This document shows, one piece after another, positions 46,815 through 57,360 of a DNA stretch of 64,000 bases (position 1 is its first letter; each line of letters begins with the position of its first letter). The notes below the pieces were generated by a model, which saw only the letters and a list, made by a program, of their open reading frames with translations, was not told the origin of the DNA and searched no databases. The position numbers and the translations under genes are program-made. Source of the DNA: Dromiciops gliroides (Eukaryota; Chordata; Mammalia; Microbiotheria; Microbiotheriidae); the NCBI RefSeq assembly GCF_019393635.1, contig NC_057863.1:573942284-574006283 (forward strand). The letters are read 5' to 3'.

Positions 46815-47060
46815 TCAGCAAATATTTATTCAATGCTTACTATATGCACTGTCCTAAGTACTGCAGATACAAAGAAAGGCAAAAGACAGTGCCTTCTCTC
46901 AAAGAGCTTGCAGTCTAATGGGGGAGACAACACGCAAACCACCACATACAACCCCATCCAGACCAACTCCTTTCTACCTAAAGGGGAGACTGACAATCAT
47001 CTCAAAGGGAAGGCACTAGGATAAGGAATGGAGGTGGGGCAGGAAATTTTTTTTTTTTGC
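46815..47060 (-). mobile_element. L2 3' end, left of nested SINE
   Basis: AATATTTATTCAATGCTTAC ... AAAGAGCTTGCAGTCTAATG is reversed L2 3' sequence. It continues at 47246 beyond a young SINE. Confidence 0.7.
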
Positions 47061-47075
47061 AAAAGGTAGGATCTT

Positions 47076-47230
47076 TTTTTTGTTTTTGTTTTTGGTGAGA
47101 CATTTGGGGTTAAGTGACTTGCCCAGGGTCACACAGCTAGTAAGTGTCAAGTGTTTGAGACCAGATTTGAACTCAGGTCCTTCTGAATCCCAGGGCCAGT
47201 GCTCTATCCATTGCGCTACCTAGCTGCCCC
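47076..47230 (-). mobile_element. A-tailed CORE-SINE nested in L2
   Basis: A perfect duplication, AAAAGGTAGGATCTT, lies at 47061-47075 and 47231-47245. Head GGGGCAGCTAGGTAGCGCAA. Confidence 0.92.
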
Positions 47231-47245
47231 AAAAGGTAGGATCTT

Positions 47246-47330
47246 AACTGAGACTTGAAGGAATTCAGAGAAATGAGAGGAGAGAAGGGAAAAGAAGGGA
47301 TGAAAGTAGCTGGATGATGGATTTCTACAT
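47246..47330 (-). mobile_element. L2 continuation after nested SINE
   Basis: AACTGAGACTTGAAGGAATTC continues the reversed L2 after the duplicated AAAAGGTAGGATCTT. Confidence 0.6.
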
Positions 47331-47410
47331 GTGATTTTCTTGAAGATGATCGTTAAATGCAGGTATTTTCTACATTGGTGTTGTGGAAGGAATCTTCTAA
47401 TTGTAGACTT

Positions 47411-47700
47411 TTGTTTGTCTTTCATTCATGAAGAGGACCATGACATATGGGTGTTGTCATGTCTTGCAGTGAATTGAATTTAAGTAAGGGAGGGCTGTGT
47501 AGGGAAACCAACCTCACTGTCTCCTCCAGAGCCATCTGGGTCCAGTGGCAAGATATAAATCAAAACTGGAGATGACCCTGGATGTTTAAGGCAATTGGAG
47601 TTAAGTGATTTGCCCAGGGTCACACAACTAGTAAGTGTCTGAGGTAAGATTTGAACTCAGGTCCTCCCAATTTCAGGGCCAGTGTTCTATTAAATGACAT
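47411..47700 (-). mobile_element. CORE-SINE with a different, unnamed 3' tail
   Basis: The part at 47585-47700 is an ordinary CORE region on the minus strand. The part at 47411-47584 (GAAGAGGACCATGACAT, GAGCCATCTGGGTCCAGTGG) is a tail I recognise from marsupial genomes but cannot name. It matches none of the A, L2 or BovB tails. Confidence 0.55.
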
Positions 47701-47889
47701 GTGAACAAGCCACAAGAAGAGGCAAGGAAAATCTCAGGAAAAGGAAAACCTGCATATTATCCTGTTACAATGACTAGCTTGTTTGAAGTCTCCACCCTGA
47801 CACCTGTTATAGATAAAGCCTATTTTAGTAATCCTGCATGCCGCAAATAGTCATGACACATAGTCAAGAGTTAGTCACAAGAACTAATG

Positions 47890-48046
47890 TGGTTTTTTTT
47901 TGGGGGGGGGCCAGGGCAATGAGGGTTAAGTGATTTGCTCAGGGTCACACAGCTAGTAAGTGTCAAGTGTCTGAGGCTGGATTTGAACTCAGGTCCTCCT
48001 GAATCCAGGGCTGGTGCCTTATCCACTGCACCACCTAGCTGCCCCC
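47890..48046 (-). mobile_element. A-tailed CORE-SINE, subfamily B
   Basis: The duplication AGTCACAAGAACTAA lies at 47873 and 48047. The tail is T10 followed by G10 on the plus strand. Confidence 0.9.
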
Positions 48047-48209
48047 AGTCACAAGAACTAACGGCAAGAATGGTAGAGAATTGAGCATCTCGTTTATTCA
48101 AGTCTGAAAAGTGGGGATGGTTTTCCAATGATTTACGGAAAATGACCTATACTTAAGTTTCTGTCAATGCCAAGTAACTTCTCAGACTTGACCATCATTA
48201 GCCACCATA

Positions 48210-48330
48210 TCTTGACCTTAGAGTTTCAAGAGCTCTTGGACTTCATTTAGCCTAAAACCATCATTTTAGAAATATGGAAATTAGGGCCCTGAAAGAAAAA
48301 GTGGCTCACCCCAGGTCATAAGATAGTAGA
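48210..48330 (-). mobile_element. MIR-type fragment
   Basis: GACTTCATTTAGCCTAAAAC and ATGGAAATTAGGGCCCTGAA, weak. Confidence 0.4.
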
Positions 48331-48410
48331 TAAATGGGGACTCTTTACACTGTACCAAATTACCTCCAGGGTTGGGGTGCTTATAATCAGGGCTAGTAAA
48401 AGTATATTTA

Positions 48411-48558
48411 TGGGGCAGCTAGGTGGCACAGTGGATAGAGTACCAGCCCTGGATTCAGGAAGACCTGAGTTCAAATCCAGCCTCAAACACTTAACACTTA
48501 ATAGCTGTGTGACCCTGGGCAAGTCACTTAACCCCAATTGCCTCACCAAAAAAAAAAA
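48411..48558 (+). mobile_element. A-tailed CORE-SINE, subfamily A
   Basis: The duplication AAAAGTATATTTA lies at 48398-48410 and 48559-48571. Full head and A16 tail. Confidence 0.92.
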
Positions 48559-49149
48559 AAAAGTATATTTACATTGTGACTTTACATTTTGCTAATAGTA
48601 CCTTAATAGAAGATACCAGCATTCTCTTAGTTCAGGTTTGACATTGGGACAAAATAAGGCACTCAAATTATTGCAAGTTTACATTGTTTTGTTAACTGTG
48701 TTAACAAAGGAGGTTTTACTTTGCCCAAATACAACAAAGATATGCAACAAGGATATAGTGGCACTTAGCTTCTCTGGAAGCAGTAACCCTCATGTCCATA
48801 TGGAAATTTATCTGATCATCAGGGCATGATGAAGGATATATGATAACTCAAGTGATCTTCAGAAATCTACCTAGTCCAAGGGGCCTAGATGCCTCATGGC
48901 TGGAACTTTTTATGCCCTAGGATAACTAGAAAGCTGTGTCAGGGAAGCTGGAGCCAATCAAGTCCCAAGGGAAAGCTTTGTCTTCTTTTATATAAAGCCT
49001 TAAAGTGGGAAGAGAGAAGCTGCATCCCAGAAATTCTGCATCCTAGAAATCCTATCACAGAGGGTAAAGGAAGCAAACTACTCCCATGGATCAGCTGAGC
49101 CAGACATCATGGAGCAAAATAGATCACAGGAAGAGTAATATCTTTGGAG

Positions 49150-49300
49150 AGTAGCTCACAGTTGAGTCAACTTAAGAAGCATTTATTGTATTTACTATAT
49201 GCCAAGTACTGTGCTAACCACTGGGGATACAAATTCAAGTAACAGAAACGCCAGTTTTAGTCCTGAAAGAGCTTATATTATAATGGTGTGAGCCAGTAAA
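49150..49300 (-). mobile_element. L2 3' end
   Basis: GTACTGTGCTAACCACTGGG followed by CTGAAAGAGCTTATATTATA is reversed L2 3' sequence. Confidence 0.6.
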
Positions 49301-49835
49301 AGAAAGAGGGTTGAAAAGATGGTGGAGTTGAAGATACCCATGTGCAGGGCCATGGTGGTGATGTCTGCAGAGCTGGAAGTAGAGTCAGGAGAAGTATGAA
49401 GCATGGTTGGCCTGAGCCTTTCTTCAAAAGGACACTGTAAAAGAAATTCACCAATGATTTATCAATGGCACAGGGTTGGAGAGATGTTCCAGGGTGAGAA
49501 GTCCATAGGGATGAAGAAAAATCTCAGAACCAGAAGAGAAATGAAAGAGAAAAAAAAACACAGAGAGAATTAAAAAAATGAAAAACAAAACCCAAAACAA
49601 TTTATGGCCTTAGATGATTGTGTGCAGATGCATAGGGAATGGGAAACCTTAATACACTTTAAAGACACCTTAATGCACAGAGGTAAATTTGGTTTCAGAG
49701 ATACTATTGAGATGATAAATGTGACTCATGACTAGAATATGGCTATGGAAGGGCATACCTTATTTGAAATCAATAGATTAGATTTTTTATAAAAGGTAGT
49801 GTAGTACCTTTATATATCAATAATATGATAAGGGA

Positions 49836-49989
49836 GGGGCAGCTAGGTGGCACAGTGGATAAAGCACTGGCCTTGGATTCAGGAGGACCTGAGTTCAAAT
49901 CCAGCCTCAGACACTTGACACTTAACTAGCTGTGTGACCCTGGGCAAGTCACTTAACCCTCAGTGCCCTGCCCCCCCCCCCAAAAAAAG
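49836..49989 (+). mobile_element. A-tailed CORE-SINE nested in CR1/L3, subfamily B
   Basis: The duplication AATATGATAAGG lies at 49822 and 49990. The tail begins with C11 then A7. Confidence 0.88.
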
Positions 49990-50372
49990 AATATGATAAG
50001 GAGGAAGCATGGTGGAGAGAACTTGCATAAGGGTCAGTGAAGGGAGAGAACAAAGCTATATTGGTGGAATTCTTGCACCAACCCAATGGAAGAAATAGAT
50101 GAAGAGTTAGGGAAATACATACTAAGCCTAGTATGGAGACATGATAAATTAACTCTCTAGGCATTTGTTGAAGCTCTCTATTTTCTAAAAGCAGAACAGC
50201 TTAGAAATTCATGACTTACCTCCGTGATAATTTGTTCTTTAAAAGGTAGAGGGAGAAATATATGAATCCTCCATTGTAGACCTGATTCTGACCAGTAAGG
50301 AGGGTCTGGTTGCCAAAATTGGACCAATAGTAACCTTGGACATTTGCTATCTACTCCATTTGAGAATTCATA

Positions 50373-50488
50373 GGGATAAAGCACCGGCCCTGGATTCAGG
50401 AGTATCTGAGTTCAAACCCAGCCTCAGACACTTGACACTTACTAGCTGTGTGACCCTGGGCAAGTCACTTAACTCCCATTGCCCTGCA

Positions 50489-50519
<31 letters not shown>

Positions 50520-50525
50520 AAAAGA
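50373..50525 (+). mobile_element. 5'-truncated A-tailed SINE nested in CR1/L3
   Basis: The first 20 or so head bases are missing. GAGAATTCATA repeats at 50362-50372 and 50526-50536. The tail is an (AAAAC)n mix. Confidence 0.85.
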
Positions 50526-51288
50526 GAGAATTCATAATTTATCAAAAAAGGAAAAGTAAGGCACAGTCTGTGATATGCCTAGATTTTGGGAGAGCTAATT
50601 TTAAAGAGTTCCCAAAAAAGGGATGCATAGAATCCCATGGCCTAAAATTCTACAAGGAAACTCCATCCAAGAGAAATGGGATGCTTTCTAGTGACAAGTA
50701 CACAAATAGCTTCAAGGAGGAAGAAAAGAAGGAGAGCTTTAAAGCATCTGATTGGATGCACAGTTAATATTAGTCAAATTAGATTTTCAGAAGACACATA
50801 CAGAAGATATAACCAAGGGTTGGTAAGTAAAGATTAAAAAAAATAGATTAGCTTTGTATTGTAAGGATAGTTTCAGCAGCACTAAAGTGCAGAACAAACT
50901 GAAGTTTTTGAGGCATGCTAGAGACTTGTTTTAGCTCCAAAGAGGGAAAGAGGAAGATTTAGAAGACAGGCTCACTGCTCAAGGTGGATGGGTTCCAAGA
51001 GAAGTTAGAAAATACTCAATTCTTCTTTTGCTTCTGTTTCTTTTTCTGCCAAGAAGAGTGATCTTTAGACTGGGAGAGATAATTCCCCTCAATGATTTCC
51101 AGTCATGAAGTAGAAATGAATTATGCTCTAGGGTATTGAAAGAATTGGTCAATATGGCAGCTGAATCACTATGAATGATCTTTGAGGAATTATGAAAAAT
51201 GGGAGAACTGTTAAAGGACCCGATAGGGGGAGAGGTCTCAATGTGCAAGAAAGGGAAGAGGACAGATTTTAAAAATTATAGACTGGAG

Positions 51289-51442
51289 GGGCAGCTAGAT
51301 GGCACAGTGGATAGAGCACTGGCCCTGGATTCAGGAGGACCTGAGTTCAAATCTGGCCTCAGATACTTGACACTTACTAGCTGTGTGACCCTGGGCAAGT
51401 CACTTAACCCTCATTGCCTGGCAAAAATAAAAAAATAAAATC
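51289..51442 (+). mobile_element. A-tailed CORE-SINE nested in CR1/L3, subfamily B
   Basis: The duplication AAAATTATAGACTGGAG / AAAATTGTAGACTGGAG lies at 51272-51288 and 51443-51459. Confidence 0.92.
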
Positions 51443-51954
51443 AAAATTGTAGACTGGAGATCTTATGAGCAAAATTCTACAACATATTAAAGGTATGGTT
51501 TATGAATGCTTAGAAAGGTAAGTGTGGGTTCATTGGTAACATGTCAGACCAATCTCACTTCCTTTTGTACATTGTTAATAGATCCTGTTATCAGATTATT
51601 AGGTTATTATTAGATCAGAGAATAGTGTTGACATAATGCACCTGAATTCCATTAAGACATTTGATAAAGTCTCTGATGATATTGTTGTAGGTGCATTTGA
51701 CCTTTTTGGATGACTAGACCTAAAGAGTTGTGTTTAATGGATTATACTGGAAGAAGGACTCTAGTAGGCTGTCCCGGGAATCTGTCCTTGCCCCATGATC
51801 TGTTAAATGTGTTGTTTTTTAAAAATCAATATCTTTACTGAAAATTGAATGCTTGTCAAACATGCAGAAAACACAAATATCTGGGATATACAGTTCACAT
51901 GTTAGATTATGGATAAAAAATATCTCAGAAGGCTAAAATATTAGAAATTAAGGT

Positions 51955-52190
51955 GAAGCTTTTTTGGGATAGGGAGGGAGGAAACTTGTGATTTCGGTTT
52001 TAATAGGTTTCTAATGAGGTAACTTCCTTTACCAATTCAGATTGGCACCTGCTTTATAGCTTGCATATTTAGAGGGTTGCCTAGGGCATTGTGAGGTTTT
52101 GACCTGTCACAGTCACACATGACTTAAATCCAGGCCTAGCAGACTCCAAAGCCAGGCTCCCTCTTCAGTAATTCAGTCTGCCTCTCTGAG
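51955..52190 (-). mobile_element. Mar1-like CORE-SINE nested in CR1/L3
   Basis: ACCTGCTTTATAGCTTGCAT, GGGTTGCCTAGGGCATTGTG and a reversed CORE. CR1-like sequence continues at 52190. Confidence 0.6.
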
Positions 52191-52474
52191 ACAAACTTGA
52201 GGTTTAATAGAGACAAATGTAAAGTACTATACATGGATTCAAAAAATCAACTGCAAAGCAGGATATATAACAAGACAATAAATAGTTCTTGTGCAAAAGG
52301 CCTAGCGTTTGTTTTAACTTAATGCAAGCTCAAAGTGAGTTAATAACTAAAAACGAATGGGGCCCTAGGCCGCATTGATAATGGAATAGTTTGGGAGAAA
52401 CATAGCGACCAATTTTCACCCATTTTATAAAGTTGTATGAATCTAGATTTGGAAAAGACCTTAAAGACTGGTGC

Positions 52475-52625
52475 CCCAGTGTTGTCAAACTCAAATAGAA
52501 AGAGATCCCTGCCAGCTTTATACTGACTTAGAAAATGACAAATTGACATTATCTTTGCTGTAAAACATGTAATGTTATTAAACATTTCCCAATTACACGT
52601 GGGCAGTACTGGGGAGTTTTGTGGC
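52475..52625. repeat. Unclassified interspersed repeat
   Basis: GTTGTCAAACTCAAATAGAA, TATACTGACTTAGAAAATGA, and TAAACATTTCCCAATTACAC form a block I recognise as a recurrent marsupial repeat, possibly a hAT-type DNA transposon remnant. Family uncertain. Confidence 0.35.
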
Positions 52626-52765
52626 TATGTGTCTAGTCCAAACTCCTTATTTTATAGATGAAAAAAAAAATGAAGACCCAGCAGGATTCTGTGACTTGTT
52701 CAAGATTGGGCATCTAATTAGTAGCAAGAGTCAGGATCAGAACTGAGGGTTCCTGATTCTGGGTG
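52625..52765 (-). mobile_element. MIR-type CORE-SINE
   Basis: ACTCCTTATTTTATAGATGA, CTGTGACTTGTTCAAGATTG, AACTGAGGGTTCCTGATTCT. Confidence 0.6.
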
Positions 52766-52789
52766 TAGGGTTACAACACTTTTAAGATG

Positions 52790-53015
52790 CAGCAGGGTGT
52801 GTAGGAGACTGGGAGTTAGGAACACCTGTCTTCAGTCCTTACTTTTGATCCACACTGGCCGTATGAGCATGAACGGGCAAGTTACTTAACGTACCCTGGT
52901 GCCCTGGGCTACTACTCTAAGACTGTAAGTTGTAGCAGAGCTATCATTTTATATTGATAAAGGGAGTTTCTTCACTGGGAATTATCTGCACTAGGGAGAT
53001 CACAGGTCTGGAACC
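52790..53015 (+). mobile_element. Mar1-like CORE-SINE
   Basis: CTCTAAGACTGTAAGTTGTA and AGTTTCTTCACTGGGAATTA are the tail landmarks. Confidence 0.6.
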
Positions 53016-53019
53016 AACA

Positions 53020-53880
53020 TTTAAAAGCATACTGCCTGGGTCTGGCCACACACTTGGCCTGCTAACTTTTATCCTTATGTCATTTACTATATTCAATCCT
53101 ATCTTCTTCAATCAAAATTCAACTGTTGTACAGGAAACAGAAGGTCAAAGTATTTGGCACCCCCTACCCAAGATCTCTCCTGTGCTGCTATTCTTATCTC
53201 CACCCCCTTACCAGACCTGTCTGACAGTGGTCCACCCTCTGCCACACCTGTCTGCTCCCCTAGCAAGGGAAACAGGTTTAGCATGGCAACAGCTGGAAGT
53301 CCAGGGTGGGGTGGGGAGGACTACTGAGAGGGAAATAAGTTGGGAGAAGGAAAGAACCTAACTTCCCCCCCACGCACAAAAAAAAAAGGGGGACAAGAGG
53401 GCAGAGAAGAACTGGGAGAGCATGGGGTGGGAGAAGGGAAAGGGGAACGTTAGAATGTGAATTTAAAATCTACTGGGTCATGGTGCCTTTGAAGGCAGAC
53501 TTCAAGCTCTCTTCTTAGGGCTTACTCCCTTACCTCAGGAGCCCAGGGTCTGAGGAGACCAACATGAAGAAGAAAATAAGTAAGCATCTCAGACTATTCT
53601 TTCCAGCTCTTGATTTCACAGCAAACAAGAAGCAACTAACATCATATTTCTGAGCTCTGGGTATTTCTATAGGGGTTGAGTTCAGCCAAGATCATTGCTT
53701 TGTAGCCATTTCTTCCAACACATTCTGTGGCTTATTGGATCTATCTGAAATCCGAACCTCCCCAAACTTAAATTCCTTTTCTGGGACCCTGTACCGCCCC
53801 CCGCCCCCGACTCATCTGCCTTTGCCTAACAACATGAATCAAGGTCTGCAGGTAACTTCTGTTAAGGAATCCTCATCAGG
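53020..53880. other. Unique block, no gene recognised
   Basis: C-rich then purine-rich sequence. ATGAAGAAGAAAATAAGTAAG near 53564 looks like a short exon start with a splice donor but has no other support. Confidence 0.45.
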
Positions 53881-53960
53881 AACCTGAAGGTCAAAGAGGT
53901 GACTTGCCCAAGGTCACACAGCCAGTAGCTGTGGAAAGAAAAGAACACTTGTAATTCTAG
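53880..53960 (-). mobile_element. MIR CORE fragment
   Basis: GTGACTTGCCCAAGGTCACA followed by CAGCCAGTAGCTGTGG. Confidence 0.65.
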
Positions 53961-54044
53961 CGGTTGCTTTCAAGTATATCCATGTACAGGATCTGGATTT
54001 CATCTCCGGATGTTAGTTATTTGGTCTCCTAGATGAAGGCTATG

Positions 54045-54260
54045 AAATAGTAATAATTGATGCTTACATAGCACTTTAAAGCTTATAAATGGCTTCACAT
54101 ATTTTATTTCATTTGAGGTTTAGGACAGTCCTATAAAATATATACGACTACCTCCATTTTCAAACGAAGAAACTAAGGTAAAGAAAAGGTTAATTGCATA
54201 GTTAATGATGGAGAGCTGGAATTGAAACTCATTTTCTGACATCTAGTTTGGGATTCCAGT
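54045..54260 (-). mobile_element. THER/MIR-type SINE
   Basis: GATGCTTACATAGCACTTTA and ATTTTATTTCATTTGAGGTT, then decayed CORE. Confidence 0.7.
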
Positions 54261-54454
54261 TTTTCCTCTGCTCTTCCTTTCACTGTAAAAATAGAATGAC
54301 TGAAGAAATATTAAGCTCTTATTATTAAGACTACTCTGATTGTAAAGGAAAAGGCATCAGGCCCTTTGCCTGTCTTGCCTCAGTGAGCAAGACACTAGTT
54401 TCTAGTTTTTGCTATATGGCCACAAGAATGCATAGACATTCAATGGAAAAAGCT

Positions 54455-54740
54455 GTGTAGGCAGCTTGGCATGGTGGATGCACTGATTGTCTGAGTAGCA
54501 CACTGGCCATGGATTCTAGAGACTGCTTCTGAATCCTAGGTATGTCTTGTTCACTAGTTGGGTGGCCTAAAGTTAGTTGATACAGGACTAGTGGGTATTA
54601 GCTTCCTCAATTATAAATTGGGGATTATTCTAACTGTACTATTTACCTTATAGGGCTGTTGTGAGGACCAAATGAGATAATGCATGCAGGTAAAGTGCTT
54701 TGGAACTGCATAAATGTCAGCTTTTATTATTACCCTGAGT
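54455..54740 (+). mobile_element. THER/MIR-type SINE
   Basis: Decayed head and CORE, clear tail TAGGGCTGTTGTGAGGACCA ... GGAACTGCATAAATGTCAGC. Confidence 0.75.
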
Positions 54741-55269
54741 TAAATCTCAAAATCTGCAAGGGGATCAGGTTAATATCAGGCTGATAAATATTGTCCTGGC
54801 AGTTTTATAGGAAGGAGCTGGGAAGCGGTACTTCGGGCAGTAATCATTAAACAAACAGCAAGGCCCAGCAATTCAATTTTTGTTTCAAATTAATAAATTC
54901 TCAAGCGGTTCAAAATTATTTGGGGGTGGGTGGTTGGTGGGAGAAGAATATCTGGACTATGTCTCCTAAGTTTGTTTTAGGACCAGTGTCAGAGACAGGT
55001 TTCACCAATCCAACATATCTTCTCATTGTTTTTCTGACTCCCTTTGAGGCTATATAGTCTCAAAGATGCTGAGCTGATTTCTTTTACCTAATTAGGACAG
55101 TTGCCTGGGTTATGTGGGGCATGAAAAATGGCTTCTATGTAAAACTTCTTTCATCAGTCCCCATACTTAGTCATCCTGATGAGATAAGAAGGTATCCAAA
55201 CTCTCAGTGGGATAGTTGGCAGATGAGGCCTCTTCAAATCCCAGGAATGGTGATATTTCCATTCTTTAT

Positions 55270-55365
55270 GCATTTGTATCTGGTAGAATGAAAACTCCTT
55301 GAGGGCAGGGACTACTCTCGTTTTTGTTTTGATATTCCCAGTGTTTATCACATTGTAGACATTTC
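55270..55365 (+). mobile_element. L2 3' end
   Basis: AACTCCTTGAGGGCAGGGAC followed by ATATTCCCAGTGTTTATCAC is the L2 terminus. A second L2 follows directly. Confidence 0.65.
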
Positions 55366-55379
55366 CATCCCCAGAAAGC

Positions 55380-55497
55380 CTTCCCTCCTCCTCTCTGCTT
55401 CCTGGCTTCGCTGGTTTCCAGCTAAAATTCCACCTTCAGAAAGAAACCTCTCTGTATTCTTCATAGTTCCATTATCTTCACTCTGTTAATTGTTGCT
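55380..55497 (+). mobile_element. L2 3' region, left of nested BovB-tailed SINE
   Basis: L2-type text with AAAATTCCACCTTCAGAAAG. It resumes at 55691. Confidence 0.55.
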
Positions 55498-55690
55498 TGT
55501 TGCTCAGTCACTTTCAGTCATGTCTAACTCTTTGTGACTCCATCTGAGGTTGTCTCAAAAATACTGGAGTGGTTTGCCATTTCCTTCTCCAACTCATTTT
55601 ACAGATGAAGAAACTGAAGCAAATAGGGTTAAGTGACTTGCCCAGGGTCACACAGCTATTAATTGTCTGAGGCTAGATTTGAATTCAGGA
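55498..55690 (-). mobile_element. BovB/RTE-tailed CORE-SINE nested in L2, 5'-truncated
   Basis: TTGTTGCTCAGTCACTTTCA starts the tail. The head is missing beyond TTGAATTCAGGAAGATG. Confidence 0.82.
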
Positions 55691-55890
55691 AGATGTCTTA
55701 GTTCATCACTTTCCTTTTTATCCTATATAGCTTGTTTATTCATAGTTGTTTACATGTTGTCTCCCCCTTTAGATGGTGAACTCCTGAAAGACGGGGATTA
55801 TCTTTTGCATTTCTTTGTGACCCCAGCGCTTAGTAAGTGCCTGGCACAAGTAGGCACTTAATAAATGCTTATTGATTGACTGCCTATTAA
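55691..55890 (+). mobile_element. L2 3' end, right of nested SINE
   Basis: TGAACTCCTGAAAGACGGGG ... GTAGGCACTTAATAAATGCT is the L2 terminus. Confidence 0.7.
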
Positions 55891-56009
55891 TTGAATCTAT
55901 TATTTGATGACTGTATTATTTAATGACTGTTGGGTACCTCCTTTACCAACAGGGATCACACTATTCTGTGCTCTAGTAGGCATCTTTCTTTCTTCTTTAA
56001 GGAAGTGGG

Positions 56010-56260
56010 TATGTCTGAATTGGTAACTTTATAAGGTGAATGGAACTCCCAATTAAGAAACTCTCTTTACATTGCAGAGTTACAGCTGTTCTGTAATTTA
56101 TAGTCTCAGAAAATGGCTAGGGGGTACTGACTGGTTAAGTGATTTGCCCAGGGTTACACAACTTGTACATATCACAGATGGAACTCGAACCCAGGTCTTC
56201 CTGATTCTGAGGCCAGTTCTCTTTCCACTGTACCAAACTGTCTCTTATTAATCATCTTTC
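56010..56260 (-). mobile_element. Mar1-like CORE-SINE
   Basis: AGAGTTACAGCTGTTCTGTA, then the reversed CORE ending at ACTGTACCAAACTGTCTCTT. Confidence 0.65.
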
Positions 56261-56382
56261 TGTGTTGCTGTATCATTAAGAAAAAAAAAAAACCAACAAC
56301 CCTCCACCGCAAAACAACAACAATACCACACACATGACTTGGCAGGCTACATTCTAATTAGAAAAATATATTTTTTTTTGTT

Positions 56383-56550
56383 TGGGCCAATGATTTCACT
56401 GGTCTAGGGAAATTCCCTCTACCAAAGCACTTCATAGTTTTAGAAAATTGCCTGGGGTCAATGGTCCAAGGTCACAAGACCAGTGTATATCAGAGACAGG
56501 GCTTGAACATAGGCTTTTCTGATTCTAGAGTGGGGTTGGTAAGTACAACC
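56383..56550 (-). mobile_element. Mar1-like CORE-SINE, partial
   Basis: ATGATTTCACTGGTCTAGGG and AAATTCCCTCTACCAAAGCA, followed by decayed CORE. Confidence 0.6.
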
Positions 56551-56682
56551 ATACTCTTATCTCGAGCAGATAACATTCTGGTGATGAATGGTGATAAAAA
56601 AAATAATTCTAATTTCCATACTCCATCTGTGGCTCACAAAGTATTTTCTTTACATTAACCCTGTGAGGTTACATTACATATT

Positions 56683-56832
56683 TTTTTTTTTTTGGCGGGA
56701 CAATGGGGGTTAAGTGATTTGCCCAGGGTCACACAGCCAGCAAGTGTCAAGTGTCTGAGGCCGGATTTGAACTCAGCAGCTCCTGAATCCAGGGCCGGTG
56801 CTCTATCCACTGCGCTACCTAGCTGCCCCCTA
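56683..56832 (-). mobile_element. A-tailed CORE-SINE, subfamily B
   Basis: A perfect duplication, GTTACATTACATATT, lies at 56668-56682 and 56833-56847. Confidence 0.92.
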
Positions 56833-57029
56833 GTTACATTACATATTAAAGAAGGGGCTTTCCTAAAATTCTGTGTTAACTACAGATGTGAAAGTGGAAA
56901 TTTCAAAAAGTCCTGTGGCTTCCAGTAAAATGCGTTATCATCACTGCAGCCACTAATTAACACTGATCAAGCACCTACTGTGTTAGGCACTGTGGGTGAG
57001 AGGCCAAGGAAAAAAACCCAAATAATAAT

Positions 57030-57255
57030 AATGATATTAATAATACACATTTATGTAGCAACTTAAGATTTATAAAGCACTTTACACAATTATCTCAGTT
57101 TATTCTCATAACAATCCTGTGAGTTAGGTACAATTATTATTTTCGGTTTTTTGCAATAGAAGAGGCTGGGGGAGGTTAAGTGACTTGACCGACTTCATAG
57201 AACTAGTGAGTATATGAGGCAGGATTTATCTAAGGCCCTAGTCCCTAAGAAGACA
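57030..57255 (-). mobile_element. THER/MIR-type SINE
   Basis: CTTAAGATTTATAAAGCACT, TCATAACAATCCTGTGAGTT and GAGGTTAAGTGACTTGACCG in the reversed order. Confidence 0.75.
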
Positions 57256-57360
57256 GGATCCAGAAGTTTTCAGTCTTCCTGGAAAGACAAAACACACTTA
57301 AGAAAAGACTTGGCAGAAGTTATGAAGCAATGAGTCAATTGCACTGAAACCTTACAGACT

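Larger units (their letters stand above)
49730..52425 (+). mobile_element. CR1/L3-like LINE, ORF2 endonuclease end through reverse transcriptase
   Basis: Translated pieces in order resemble CR1 ORF2. One reads DLILTS-KEGLVAKIGP near 50280-50330, one CLDFGRANFKEF near 50575, then a reverse transcriptase stretch around 51630-51800 equivalent to LDFSKAFDKVSYDIL followed by the W(L)xDWTQRVVxNG region, and a C-terminal part near 52190-52420. The element is broken by many stops and shifts. Four SINEs sit inside it (49836-49989, 50373-50525, 51289-51442, 51955-52190). It is the longest single LINE in the window. The 5' limit is soft; the family call is by recognition. Confidence 0.65.

Noticed and set aside
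50336-50767. 143-codon plus-strand frame
   Set aside because: It joins SINE sequence to CR1/L3-like ORF2 by chance.
52954-53361. 135-codon plus-strand frame
   Set aside because: It begins in a SINE and continues into unique DNA with no domain; chance.
53564-53590. ATG followed by AAGAAGAAAATAA and a GTAAGC donor-like site
   Set aside because: A five- to six-codon exon start is far below what can be supported without a downstream exon or transcript evidence.
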